DNA of 64,000 bases from Paenibacillus_AB hodogayensis (GTDB lineage: Bacteria > Bacillota > Bacilli > Paenibacillales > NBRC-103111), in contig NZ_BAAAYO010000001.1 in the NCBI RefSeq assembly GCF_039536325.1, positions 1,054,001 through 1,118,000 of the forward strand, given 5' to 3'. The notes under the pieces were generated by a model. The model worked only from the letters and a program-made list of their open reading frames with translations, was not told the DNA's origin and ran no database searches. How positions within the stretch are numbered: the stretch's first letter is position 1; the number at the start of each line of letters is the position of its first letter. Below, piece by piece: positions 33,654 to 42,880 of the stretch. The position numbers and the translations under genes are program-made.

Positions 33654-35702
33654 ATGACTACCCGAAATCGCAATCGTACTCGCGGCAGACATCTCCTCCG
33701 CCTATTGTGGCCGGCCAAGGATCACAGCGCTGCCGGACACCGGCCGCATGCGCGCCAGCCCGGAAGCGGGTACGGGCTGCGCTCCCGCATTGCGGCACTC
33801 GCCCTGACCGCCCTGCTGGGCGTCTCGCTGGCGCTTCCGCCGGTCGCGAGCGGCGCGGAGCATCCGTGGAACCTCCACCTGAAAGCGGAAGCTTACCGTC
33901 AAGCCGGCCAGACGCATCTCGCCGTGCCGATCTGGGACGGGCTGATGCGCGCCGGAGAAGCCGCAGGAGACTGGAACACGGCGGCTATCTACGCCGGCTA
34001 TATCGACGAATACTATGACGCCATAGGCGATTACGAGAACGCGATTCTTTATTACGAGCTCGAGAACGATTACTGGCTGAAGGACGGCAAAGACTGGGGG
34101 GCCAACGATATCGTGCGCGCCAACCAGCTTCGCACAACCGTCGAGCTGTACGCCACGGCTCCGGAGGACGACGCGCTGCTGCGCGCCCATGCCCCTTCGT
34201 CCGGTTCATTGGCCAAGTTCGAGCCCGCTTACGGCATGTATGTCGGCATTTATTCCGAGCAGGACAGCGAGATGGGCAACGAGTTCAATAAGTCGGCGTC
34301 GATCTACGGGCGCAAGCATGCGATGTACCTCGCATACGCCACCTACGGCGAGCCGTTCCCGCAGCGCTACGTTCAGCGGGCGAAGGAAGCGGGCGGGGCG
34401 CTGCAGATCGCCTGGCAGCCGCTGGACGGACTGGAGCGCGTCGCCGACGACGGCTATTTGCGGCAGTGGGCGAAGGCCGCCAAAGCGGCAGGCATCCCGA
34501 TCTTCCTGCGCTTCGCCGGGGAAATGAACGGGGACTGGACCGCCTGGAGCGGGGACGCCGCCGCTTATATCGAGAAGTTCCGCATCGTAGCCGACGCCAT
34601 CCATAGCGAGGCGCCCAACGTGGCGATGGTGTGGAGCCCGGGAGACGTGCCCCGCTACAATATGGACCGCTTCTACCCGGGGGACGCCTATGTCGATTGG
34701 GTCGGGGTCAGCCTGTACACCGAGCCGTATTCGCACGGCAATCCGCAGGAAAGTATGGAGGCGACGACGCCGATCGAACGGCTGGACGAGCTCTACTCGT
34801 TGTACGCCGACCGCAAGCCGGTCATGCTGAGCGAATCCGCGGTATCCCATTATACGAACGCCGACGACAAATCGCATACCGACTTCGCCCTGATGAATCT
34901 TGACCGGCTGTACCGCGTCATGCCGGCAAAATATCCGCGACTGAAGGCCATTACGTACTTCAACGTCGACCTGAAGCAAAAAGAATCCCGCAACGACTAC
35001 TTGCTGCGGGACAATCCGGATATGCTGGCCTTATACAAAACGCTGATCGCCGATCCATACATGCTGTCGGAAGTCAAGACCGGGGCGAAGCCGTCCGATG
35101 CGACCGGCTACCGCAGCGCCTCGGCCCCGTTCGCCGGGAAGACGTCGATCGTGCCGTTCGTGCGCATTCCGGACATCTGGATCGGCAAGCTCGAATACGT
35201 ATTGAACGGGAAGACGATCGCCGAGCAGACGAAGCCGCCTTACGGCATCTCGCTCGCGGCCGGTCAGGTGCCGGACGGCTCCCGCCTGGAGCTGCGCGTG
35301 TTCAACCGTTCGGGGACGATCGCCGCGACGAAGACCGTACCGCTCTCCTCGCTCGTCTCGGTACGGATCGATGGCCGGACCGAGTCTTTCGAGCAGCCGC
35401 CCGTTATCGTCGACGGCAGCACGCTTGCCCCGCTGCGCGCCATCTTCGAACGGATGGGCGCAGCCGTAACGTGGGACGCCGCCACGCAAACGGCGACCGC
35501 CCGCAAAGGCGACAAAACCGTCACGCTCGCAATCGGCCAAAGCGTCGCCTATGTCAACGGCCAAGCGGTCAATCTCGGGGTGCCTGCACGGCTCGTCGGC
35601 GGTTTTACGATGGCGCCGGCCCGATTCGTCGGCGAAACGTTCGGCGGTACCGTAACGTGGGACGGCGATTCGCGCACGGTGATTATCGTCAGGAAGCAAT
35701 AA
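33654..35702 (+). CDS. Secreted GH26-like glycoside hydrolase with C-terminal stalk domain
   Basis: Exported protein of 682 residues with a long Arg-rich N region before the signal helix (about 45-67, AALALTALLGVSLALPP). Residues 70-145 contain a TPR-like repeat. A TIM-barrel region (about 190-470) resembles GH26: acid/base candidate Glu290 in FLRFAGEMNGDW and nucleophile candidate Glu394 in VMLSESAVS. GH26 members are beta-mannanases or xylanase/lichenase relatives; the substrate here is undetermined. The C-terminal 110 residues form a copper-amine-oxidase-like stalk domain (VDGSTLAPLRAIFERMGAAVTWD, then a second half with APARFVGETFGG). The ribosome site AAAGGAAG is rather far from the ATG. 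Divergent from the ABC exporter. Confidence 0.8.
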   Translation: MTTRNRNRTRGRHLLRLLWPAKDHSAAGHRPHARQPGSGYGLRSRIAALALTALLGVSLALPPVASGAEHPWNLHLKAEAYRQAGQTHLAVPIWDGLMRAGEAAGDWNTAAIYAGYIDEYYDAIGDYENAILYYELENDYWLKDGKDWGANDIVRANQLRTTVELYATAPEDDALLRAHAPSSGSLAKFEPAYGMYVGIYSEQDSEMGNEFNKSASIYGRKHAMYLAYATYGEPFPQRYVQRAKEAGGALQIAWQPLDGLERVADDGYLRQWAKAAKAAGIPIFLRFAGEMNGDWTAWSGDAAAYIEKFRIVADAIHSEAPNVAMVWSPGDVPRYNMDRFYPGDAYVDWVGVSLYTEPYSHGNPQESMEATTPIERLDELYSLYADRKPVMLSESAVSHYTNADDKSHTDFALMNLDRLYRVMPAKYPRLKAITYFNVDLKQKESRNDYLLRDNPDMLALYKTLIADPYMLSEVKTGAKPSDATGYRSASAPFAGKTSIVPFVRIPDIWIGKLEYVLNGKTIAEQTKPPYGISLAAGQVPDGSRLELRVFNRSGTIAATKTVPLSSLVSVRIDGRTESFEQPPVIVDGSTLAPLRAIFERMGAAVTWDAATQTATARKGDKTVTLAIGQSVAYVNGQAVNLGVPARLVGGFTMAPARFVGETFGGTVTWDGDSRTVIIVRKQ

Positions 35703-35713
35703 AACGGTCAAGA

Positions 35714-35761
35714 AACAGGAGTGTGCGCGAAACCGCCCGAGGCGGAGCGCATGCTCCTGTT
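35714..35761. terminator. Stem-loop between convergent GH26-like and kinase genes
   Basis: AACAGGAG (35714-35721) pairs with CTCCTGTT (35754-35761), and inner GCGC pairing extends it. It lies at both gene ends and probably ends both transcripts, although the T tracts are short. Confidence 0.55.
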
Positions 35762-37208
35762 ACGCTTTCCCGATCTCCGCCGCCTTCGGCTCCGAGCCGA
35801 GAGGAAATTCGATGCGGAAAGTCGTGCCTTCGCCGAAACGGCTGTCGATCTTCATCGAGCCTTGATGATTGGCGATAATCCGCTGAGTGATCATAAGGCC
35901 GAGACCGGTTCCTTTTTCCTTGGTCGTGTAGAACGGCTCGCCGATGTGAGCCAGCACATGGTTAGGAATGCCCTTTCCTTTGTCGGATACTTCGATGTGC
36001 AGCCTGTCCTCCGCGGCCTGCACCTCGATCAGCACATCCCCGCCTTCCGGCATGGCCTCCATCGCGTTTTTGATCAGATTGATCAATACTTGCTTGATCT
36101 GATTCTCGTCGCAGCGCAAGTACAAGGAACGATGCTCGCAGCGGATCGCCAGCCGGATATTGGTCAGGACCGCCTGCGTCTCCAGCAGCGACGTCACCTG
36201 GACGAGAAGCGATACGATATCGTTATGATCGAACTTCACCTGCTGCGGCTTGGCGAGCATAAGCAGCTCGGTCAATATCGATTCGATGCGGTTGATTTCC
36301 GACGACAAAATATCGAAATATTGCTGCTTCGCCCCGCCGTTCTGCATCAGCTGGTGAAACCCGCGGATCGCCGTCAGCGGATTACGGATTTCATGGGCAA
36401 TGCCGGCCGCCAACTGGCCGGCGATCGACAACCGCTCCGAATTGTTCAGCAGCTCCATCGTTTTGGTCTGCTCCGTAATATCTTTGGCGAGCAGCAGGAT
36501 CGAATCGACCGCTCCGTTCTCGTCGCGCACGATGCGCACCGTACTGTCAAACCAGACGTAATGCCCCTCCTTATGCCGGTAGCGGCTCGTCTGGCCATAC
36601 CGGTCTTCCGACCAAATCTGCGGAAGCTGAGGGTCCTCTGGATGGCGGTAATCGACCTCGTTCCGGCCCACCATCTCCTCCGGCGCGTATCCGAGCAGCA
36701 CGGTGACCGCCGGCGATATGTAGAGAATGTCCATGTTGGCCGAGCAGAACGCAATCACGTCCTGAGACTGTTCCGTAACGAGCCGGTACAGCTCCTCGTA
36801 GCGTCGCGTTTCCCTTCCGGTCTCCGGACAGTCCCGCCCCTCGATCTGGGCGATCAAATACAGCGGCATCCCGCGCCCGTTCCGGACGACCGAAGTATGC
36901 AGCACCGCTTTGACGCAATGCCCCTCCTTATGTATATACCGCTTCTCCAGCCGGTACGAATCCAGTCTGCCCGACAGCAGCAAGTCGGCTTGGACGACTT
37001 CCTTGTAAATTTCGTCGGGGTGGGAAATATCGATAAACATGCGATTCAGCAGTTCCGCCTCGTCGTATCCGATCAGCCGACGCAACGCTTCATTGATTTT
37101 CAGAAAACGGCCGCTCGTATCCATTAGCGCCATCCCGATGGGAGCATGCTTGAAGGCGCTGTCAAAGAGAGCCATATTATCTTTTCGCAAATAACCTTTT
37201 CTGACCAT
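35760..37208 (-). CDS. PAS-domain sensor histidine kinase, sporulation-kinase like
   Basis: Cytosolic kinase of 482 residues with two PAS domains (about 12-125 and 137-250), then a HisKA motif LAAGIAHEIRNPLTAIRGF with His272 and an HATPase domain (LINLIKNAMEAM, DKGKGIP, GTGLGL). The H-box wording is typical of the KinA-KinE group that feeds the Spo0F/Spo0B/Spo0A phosphorelay, and no response regulator gene is adjacent, as expected for such orphan kinases. Start MVRKGYLRKD has a GAGAGGAG site; an upstream open stretch lacks one. The signal sensed is unknown. Confidence 0.85.
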   Translation of the reverse strand: MVRKGYLRKDNMALFDSAFKHAPIGMALMDTSGRFLKINEALRRLIGYDEAELLNRMFIDISHPDEIYKEVVQADLLLSGRLDSYRLEKRYIHKEGHCVKAVLHTSVVRNGRGMPLYLIAQIEGRDCPETGRETRRYEELYRLVTEQSQDVIAFCSANMDILYISPAVTVLLGYAPEEMVGRNEVDYRHPEDPQLPQIWSEDRYGQTSRYRHKEGHYVWFDSTVRIVRDENGAVDSILLLAKDITEQTKTMELLNNSERLSIAGQLAAGIAHEIRNPLTAIRGFHQLMQNGGAKQQYFDILSSEINRIESILTELLMLAKPQQVKFDHNDIVSLLVQVTSLLETQAVLTNIRLAIRCEHRSLYLRCDENQIKQVLINLIKNAMEAMPEGGDVLIEVQAAEDRLHIEVSDKGKGIPNHVLAHIGEPFYTTKEKGTGLGLMITQRIIANHQGSMKIDSRFGEGTTFRIEFPLGSEPKAAEIGKA

Positions 37209-37441
37209 CCGATACTCCTCTCGGCGTTTGGCCGCCTTCGGGCCGCTGCGCCTGTCCCCCATGAGCGGATAAGCCCACGACCTTTTGATCAACTCCTTCA
37301 TATCATAGGACTAAATGACTATTTTTTCAACTCCTTCATGCGTATAACATGCTGCGTCTTCGTACGCCGATTTGCGCGGACATGCTATAATGGACCGTAT
37401 GCAAGTCGGGACGCAATCGGAACGCAAGGAGTGAGAACGTC

Positions 37442-38656
37442 TTGGGTAATTGGAAACTGAATTTAATCGTTCTGTGGTTCGGCAATTTTCTGGTTATGGC
37501 CGGCATGACGATGATTATTCCGTTCCTGCCTCTCTATATTCAGGAGCTTGGGGTAACCGATCCGGGCAAGGTCGCCTTCTGGTCGGGACTCGTATTCGCC
37601 GGCAATTTCGTCAGCTCGTTCCTGTTCCAGCCGTTATGGGGCAAGCTTGCCGATCGGCATGGCCGCAAGGTGATGCTGCTGCGTTCCGGGTTCGGGATGG
37701 CCATCGTCATGGTGCTGATGGGCTTCGCCGGCAACGTATGGCACTTGTTCCTGCTGCGCATGCTTAACGGCACCATCTCCGGCTTCGTGCCGGCCGCCGT
37801 CGCGCTCATGTCGGCCAATACGCCGCGGGAGAAAATAGGCTTCTCGATGGGGACGCTCCAGTCCGGGGGAACCGCCGGAAGCATCCTCGGTCCGTTCATC
37901 GGCGGACTGCTGGCGGAATGGGTCGGCTTCCGGCCGATCTTCTACATTACCGGCACGCTGCTGTTTCTCGCCTCGATGCTGGCGATGATCGTCGTCAAGG
38001 AGAAGTTCGATGCCGGCAAAGCCGCCAAACAGCCCAACGTATCGGTCGTGGCCGGCCTGAAGGAGCTGGCGCGCATTCCGCAGCTGACCTCCTTGTTTAC
38101 GGTAACGTTTCTGATCCAGTTTTCGATGCTGAGCTCCATGCCGCTTATTCCGCTGTTCGTGCAGCATTTGCACGGGGAGGGGCATATGCTGGCCTTTTTC
38201 TCCGGACTCGTCGGCTCGATTACCGGTTTTTCCAATATGATCGCCTCCCCTCTGCTCGGCAAGCTGGGCGACCGGATCGGACAGGAGCGGGTGCTGTTCC
38301 TGTCGTTGATCGGCGCCGCGATCATGTTCATTCCCCAAGCGCTCGTCCAGAACGTCTGGCAGTTGTTCGCCGCCCGCTTCATGCTCGGCATGTTCATAGG
38401 CGGACTGCTCCCCTCGGTGAACGCGCTCATCCGCAAGTATACGCCCGACGGTATGGAAAGCCGCTCGTACAGCTTTAACAGCAGCTTCCTGAGCCTCGGC
38501 AATATGATCGGCCCGGTCGTGGGCGGGGCGCTCTCCGGGCTGCTGACGATACGCGGCATTTTCCTGATCGCCATGGTTATGCTGTTCGCCAATGCCGTCT
38601 GGGTCAACCGGACGCTGATCCGCAAGCCGGCCCCTAAAGTCGAAAGACTGCCGTAG
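37442..38656 (+). CDS. MFS multidrug efflux transporter
   Basis: Proton-driven membrane pump of 404 residues with 12 predicted helices. The loop 2-3 signature GKLADRHGRKVMLL and the motif C-like GGTAGSILGPFIGG mark the DHA1 drug:H+ antiporter family (Bmr/YitG-like). The start codon is TTG at 37442 with an AAGGAGTGAG site about 8 bp away. Single-gene unit ending at a shared terminator. Substrates are not predictable. Confidence 0.9.
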   Translation: MGNWKLNLIVLWFGNFLVMAGMTMIIPFLPLYIQELGVTDPGKVAFWSGLVFAGNFVSSFLFQPLWGKLADRHGRKVMLLRSGFGMAIVMVLMGFAGNVWHLFLLRMLNGTISGFVPAAVALMSANTPREKIGFSMGTLQSGGTAGSILGPFIGGLLAEWVGFRPIFYITGTLLFLASMLAMIVVKEKFDAGKAAKQPNVSVVAGLKELARIPQLTSLFTVTFLIQFSMLSSMPLIPLFVQHLHGEGHMLAFFSGLVGSITGFSNMIASPLLGKLGDRIGQERVLFLSLIGAAIMFIPQALVQNVWQLFAARFMLGMFIGGLLPSVNALIRKYTPDGMESRSYSFNSSFLSLGNMIGPVVGGALSGLLTIRGIFLIAMVMLFANAVWVNRTLIRKPAPKVERLP

Positions 38657-38808
38657 CCGCCATGCGTGCATTCGAAGCGCAACCTGTACCGTTTAGGAGG
38701 GCCCGCCGAGGCCGAGGACTCATGCTGCCGCCATAAGCATGCCGGCGTAGGGCCCATATGTTCCGCCGTCCGGATCGCCTCACCATCGGCTCGAAGCCCT
38801 TGCGGGCA

Positions 38809-38858
38809 GCACAAAAACCTCCAAAACTGCTTCTTTCGGCAGCTTGGAGGTTTTGTGC
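38809..38858. terminator. Bidirectional terminator between MFS pump and orphan binding protein
   Basis: GCACAAAAACCTCCAA (38809-38824) pairs with TTGGAGGTTTTGTGC (38844-38858) with one bulged A; inner CTGC/GCAG extends the stem. The arms supply T tracts in both directions. Confidence 0.88.
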
Positions 38859-38874
38859 GTTAACGGGCTCTCTT

Positions 38875-40200
38875 TTATTTCAATTGTCCCTGCAAATCCT
38901 TGTTCGCCTGCTCTTCCGCCTTGCTGAGCGCGCTGTTGATATCGGAGGAGCCGCTTATCACGTCTTTGAGCGCCTGCGTCAAATATTTATCCGGAACCCG
39001 GTCGTATTGCGTCGGGCCGGAGAAGGATTGAGGCTTGGCTTTCGTAAGCGCCTCCAGATGCTTTCCTTTCAGCGAACCGAGACTGCTGGCGAACGTCTTG
39101 ACGACAGCATCGTTTTTGAGGACAGGCAGAACGCCCTTTTCCGACAAAAACGTCTGATACTCCACCGAAGCGGACAAATAGGAAATGATTTTGTACACAA
39201 GCGCGGTATTCTTCGACTGGGACCCGATAGCCAGCAAATTCGGCACGCCGCTGCGGTTGTAGCCTTGATAGGTAGGCGCCTGCGCCAGTTCCCAATTGAA
39301 CACGTTGCCCGCCTTCGTCTCCGCCTCGAGACGGCCCGAATCGAAATGATACGGAATCATGGCTAGCGTCTTATCCTTGTAAAACTTGTTCAAAGCGGCC
39401 GCATAGTCGATATACTCCATCCCCTGCGAGGCAAAGCCGGACTTGAGCAGCTCGAACGTCTGCTTCATCTCGGCGTTGTTGAAGCTCATTTTGCCGTTCG
39501 CCGCGTCGACGTAGCCTTTATTGAACAAGGCGTACGTGAAGCTGTAATTGCCCGGGTAAAATCCGCTGTACTGGACGCCTCCGTCCGTCCGGGTCAGCTT
39601 TTTGCCCAGCTCGATCGCTTCTTCGTACGACATGCCGTCCTTCGGATAAGGAAGCGCGAACTTGTCGAAGATGTCCTTGTTGTAGTACAGCGCGGAGGCA
39701 TAGTTCGAGTAAGGCAAAGCGTACAGTCCGCCGTTCGGGCTGAAGCTCTTGATCGTATCGATAATCGTCGGCTGGTAGGTTCCCAGGTCGAGCCGGTCTT
39801 TGGCGATCCATTCGTCCATGTTAGCGATCAGCTTCGTATTGATTTCCAGCGGAAAGCTCCACGATGTCGCCATGAACATATCTGGCGCGATGCCGCTTGC
39901 GGCCAGCTCGCTGACATACGTTCCCTTGCCGGGCTTGATCACTTCGAAGGTGACGTTTGGAAACTTCTTCTTGACCGGCTGTGCGAACCGTTCCTCGAAT
40001 ACCTCCGGAGCCATATTCGACTCGTCGTAGAACAGCAGCTTGACCGGCGTCTGCAGATCGACCTGAATGCCTTCCTCCTTGGGTGGCGCGGCTTTCCCCG
40101 GCTGACTCTCCTTCGCCCCTTGATCGGATGCGCATCCTCCCAGCAGACCTACCGACAGCGCTAAAGCGGCTAATGCTGTTACTTGAAATTTCACGTTCAT
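38875..40200 (-). CDS. Orphan ABC transporter substrate-binding lipoprotein
   Basis: Family-1 extracellular solute-binding protein of 441 residues. The signal peptide ends in a lipobox (LSVGLLGGCAS, Cys23), followed by LLFYDESNMAPEVFEERFAQ and the typical APDMFMATSWSFPLEI and GLYALPYSNYASALYYNKDIFDKF stretches. The ATG at 40200 has a GGGGGAGAG site. A terminator follows directly, and no permease gene is near. Upstream lies a decayed golvesin-like domain. It may serve a distant importer or be the remnant of a lost glycan locus. An AraC gene is divergent about 900 bp away. Confidence 0.88.
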   Translation of the reverse strand: MNVKFQVTALAALALSVGLLGGCASDQGAKESQPGKAAPPKEEGIQVDLQTPVKLLFYDESNMAPEVFEERFAQPVKKKFPNVTFEVIKPGKGTYVSELAASGIAPDMFMATSWSFPLEINTKLIANMDEWIAKDRLDLGTYQPTIIDTIKSFSPNGGLYALPYSNYASALYYNKDIFDKFALPYPKDGMSYEEAIELGKKLTRTDGGVQYSGFYPGNYSFTYALFNKGYVDAANGKMSFNNAEMKQTFELLKSGFASQGMEYIDYAAALNKFYKDKTLAMIPYHFDSGRLEAETKAGNVFNWELAQAPTYQGYNRSGVPNLLAIGSQSKNTALVYKIISYLSASVEYQTFLSEKGVLPVLKNDAVVKTFASSLGSLKGKHLEALTKAKPQSFSGPTQYDRVPDKYLTQALKDVISGSSDINSALSKAEEQANKDLQGQLK

Positions 40201-40253
40201 GTTGATCTCTCCCCCTCTTATATATACCAGTTGAACGAACGGCGGGCAATCCG

Positions 40254-40786
40254 TTACGGCGATCGCCGCTCGAACCGGACCGCATCCGCACGCGTATAAA
40301 TCAGACTGCTGCTTGCCGTGGTGCGCGTGAGGCTGACATATTCGACGCCCGTGCTGGAGAACTCGAATGTCCCCAGTTCGATCCATCCCGATGCTCCAGT
40401 CGTCATATTCAAATAACGGGTATCGGTCTGTCCGTTGTGCCGATATAGACCTTGACGTTCGGATCGGCCTTGTCCGGCCAGTTGAACTTGTAAATCGATA
40501 CAGTGACCGTGCCCGCCTCAAGCATCGGATTTCATGTAATCGACGAGCCTCCAATCGACGTATACCTCGAGCTGGAACCGTTTACACCTTTCACTGCAGT
40601 CGATGTCGACCACGAGCCCGATTCGGAATACCCGGCGTCTCCGGCATCAATCACGATGCTGCGGTATACGGATGCCGGCCCCCCGGTATCGGCGTAAGCC
40701 GTCCAGCTTGGTATTCCGGCGGGCAGCGCCCAGGTCAGGCACGAGCACAGAGCCGTATCAGCCATTCCTTTCAACCTCATAAGCAC
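40254..40786 (-). pseudogene. Decayed fragment with a golvesin C-terminal-like domain
   Basis: Reading the minus strand from 40786 gives VIDAGDAGYSESGSWSTS..KGVNGSSSRYT, the opening of the golvesin C-terminal-like domain found at the end of secreted lyases and hydrolases. At 40532-40534 an in-frame TGA stands where the family has Trp (IT-stop-NP for ITWNP). The frame then continues NPMLEAGTVTVSIYKFNWPDKADPNVKVYI and shifts near 40438, after which HNGQTDTRYLNMTTGASGW..ELGTFEFSSTGVEYVSL completes the domain to a TAA at 40254-40256. One nonsense change and one frameshift therefore break an otherwise complete ~130-residue module. The catalytic part of the parent gene is missing. Confidence 0.8.
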
Positions 40787-41095
40787 CCCCTTTTACTTCT
40801 TTCCATTGCGGGTACGATGGCAGCGCTGCGATTGTTTTTCGCCCCTTGCGGGAGCGGCGGCGATTACGGTAAGCCCTTTCCCCTTTATAGTAAGACAGAC
40901 GCCGTCTGCAAAGACATATCCAATCGCAGCAAAATGTTAACGAATCTTACGATTTTTTTGGTATTCCTTTTAATGTAATAAGGCCTCCTTAAACAGAAAC
41001 CGGGTTTACGGATTTGCGCATAGCCATTAGACTGAAGAAAGGAATGGCCGGAGGAACGGCGTCTGAAAATTCGCGTAGGCGGAGGGGATCATTCA
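40787..41095. other. Intergenic region upstream of AraC gene
   Basis: No coding signal. A small perfect palindrome CAGACG-C-CGTCTG lies at about 40897-40909 and an AT-rich stretch (40935-40985) precedes the AraC gene and may hold its promoter, but no convincing -35/-10 pair was found. Confidence 0.4.
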
Positions 41096-41923
41096 ATGGA
41101 GATTATTTCGGTGGGTCATTCCATTCACACCAAGCCGTTTTATACCGATAAGCGCGGCGGTTTGGGACACTATATCGTTCGGCTGCAAACGGACGGCGCC
41201 TGCCGGGTCGTCGTCAACGGCGTTACGCATCGTCTTGGCCCGGGCGACCTGCTGCTGTGCAGACCAGGCGATTCCTACGAGCTGACGATCGGGGAGAACG
41301 CGGGCCCTTCTTTCCGCAGCATCGACTATTTTCTACTTATCTCGGCCGAACAAAGCTGGTTCGCGGAATGGTGGGAACGATACCGTTACATCGGCCAGTG
41401 CCAGCTCGGACTGGACGATGACCTGATCGCGATGTGGAAGCTGATCCGTTACGAGAAACGGCGCCTGAAGAAGATGGACCCCGTTATTCTGGAATGCCTG
41501 GTTCACGCTTTCTTCCTCCATCTCGGCCGGCTGATCTCTGAAGGGAAGCGGTCCACCGCCTACGAGCGGTCCGTCGCCAGCGGGATCAAATATTTTATCG
41601 ACAAGCGCGCGCCGGACAAATTAATGCTGAAGGAAATATGCGCCCATGCCGGCCTAAGCGTGTCGCGGGCATCTCAGCTGTTTAAATCCGCCTTCAATCA
41701 GTCCATTATGGATTATGTGATCGAAACCCGGCTGACGATGGCAAAGGAATATATACTGGTCGGAGGAACGACGCTGGAGGAAGTCGCTTACCGGAGCGGC
41801 TTCTCGAGCTACATTCATTTCAGCAGGACGTTTCGTTCGCGGTACGGGGTTTCTCCAAGCGATTTCAAAAAGACAGCGCTTTCAATCGAGGAACGGGCAA
41901 ACGAGCCGAAGCCCCTCCAATGA
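41096..41923 (+). CDS. AraC-family transcriptional regulator
   Basis: One-component DNA-binding regulator of 275 residues. A cupin-like N-terminal sensor (GGLGHYIVRLQTDGACRVVVNG, HRLGPGDLLLCRPGDSYEL) suggests a sugar or glycan effector. The C-terminal 100 residues hold the two AraC helix-turn-helix motifs (LMLKEICAHAGLSVSRASQLFKS and TLEEVAYRSGFSSYIHFSRTFRSRYGVSPSDF). It lies divergent from the golvesin-domain pseudogene and orphan binding protein, which were probably its targets. Confidence 0.9.
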   Translation: MEIISVGHSIHTKPFYTDKRGGLGHYIVRLQTDGACRVVVNGVTHRLGPGDLLLCRPGDSYELTIGENAGPSFRSIDYFLLISAEQSWFAEWWERYRYIGQCQLGLDDDLIAMWKLIRYEKRRLKKMDPVILECLVHAFFLHLGRLISEGKRSTAYERSVASGIKYFIDKRAPDKLMLKEICAHAGLSVSRASQLFKSAFNQSIMDYVIETRLTMAKEYILVGGTTLEEVAYRSGFSSYIHFSRTFRSRYGVSPSDFKKTALSIEERANEPKPLQ

Positions 41924-41941
41924 AGGGACCGCCTCGCCGGC

Positions 41942-42050
41942 GCAAGCAAGCGCGCTGCACCGCAGGGATGCGCAGACAAACGCGCGTCACTTGCAAGGAT
42001 GCACAGACAACCGCGCGTCCTTGCAAGGATGCGGGAGCAAGCCCGCATCC
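41942..42050. repeat. Imperfect ~30-bp tandem repeat
   Basis: Unit GCARGGATGCRCAGACAAMCGCGCG (then TCACTT or TCCTT) occurs at 41962 and 41993, with a diverging third copy at 42023 and a remnant before 41962. It fills the convergent gap between the AraC and methyltransferase genes; no function is apparent. Confidence 0.75.
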
Positions 42051-42088
42051 GAAACCGGCGCAGCGTGCGGCGCCGGTCCGTGCCACCT

Positions 42089-42736
42089 TTACCTTTTGAC
42101 TCTGGCGATGCACAGGCCGTCGTAGGCCGGCAATATCGTACTCTCCAGCCGCGGATCGGCGGCGAACCGCCTGTTGAACTCGCGCACGACGGCAACGGAG
42201 CTGCCCTTGGCCTCGGGGTCCATCGTTTTGCCGTGCAGCAGAGCGTTGTCGCCGACGATCAGAGCGCCCGGGGCTGCCAGCCTTATCGCCCAATCGAGAT
42301 AATTCACGTAGTTGCCTTTGTCCGCATCGATGAAGAAGAAATCGAAAGCCGTCCCTTCCTCGCCAAGCTGCTCCAGACTGGTCAACGCCTCGCCGATCCG
42401 GTAGTCGACGACGCCCCCGAAGCCGGCCGCCGTCACATTCGCCTTTGCCACGGCGGCGAACTCCTCCTTGAGCTCCAGCGAGAGCAGCTTTCCTGCGCCG
42501 TCGAGCCCTCTAGCGAGACAAATGCCGCTGTAGCCGCCGAGCGCCCCGATCTCCAGCAGCCGTTTGGCCCCGGACAGCCGGACAAGCATCGTCAGCAGTC
42601 TGCCGTAGCCGGGCGCGACCGATATATCGGGCATGCCGTGCCGCTTGATCGCCTCGTTGACCCGCTCCAAATCCGCATCCGCTTCATACAACGACTCCAC
42701 ATACCGGTCCGCCGTTTGAAAATACCGATCCTCCAT
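42089..42736 (-). CDS. SAM-dependent O-methyltransferase (YrrM/caffeoyl-CoA type)
   Basis: Class I methyltransferase of 215 residues. Motif I is EIGALGGYSGICLA, the acidic loop is LSLELKEEFAAVAKAN, and FDFFFIDADKGNYVNYLDWA is the metal- and substrate-binding block of the family-3 O-methyltransferases. The ATG has a GGAGGAT site. Substrate unknown; single-gene unit divergent from the THUMP methyltransferase. Confidence 0.9.
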   Translation of the reverse strand: MEDRYFQTADRYVESLYEADADLERVNEAIKRHGMPDISVAPGYGRLLTMLVRLSGAKRLLEIGALGGYSGICLARGLDGAGKLLSLELKEEFAAVAKANVTAAGFGGVVDYRIGEALTSLEQLGEEGTAFDFFFIDADKGNYVNYLDWAIRLAAPGALIVGDNALLHGKTMDPEAKGSSVAVVREFNRRFAADPRLESTILPAYDGLCIARVKR

Positions 42737-42880
42737 ACGATCCTCCGCTTCCCGCCGCGATGGGCGCGTTTGTATCCTTGTTTCGTTTCGCCTATACTTA
42801 TTGTATTATTTCGCCGGCATGGAAACAACAATGCCGGGACACAACGAATGACGCAACAGCGAAGATGGAGTGGACAAACA

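Noticed and set aside
41999..42880. N-terminal extension of the THUMP methyltransferase
   Set aside because: Runs antisense through the whole O-methyltransferase gene; the GTG at 42881 gives the normal family length.
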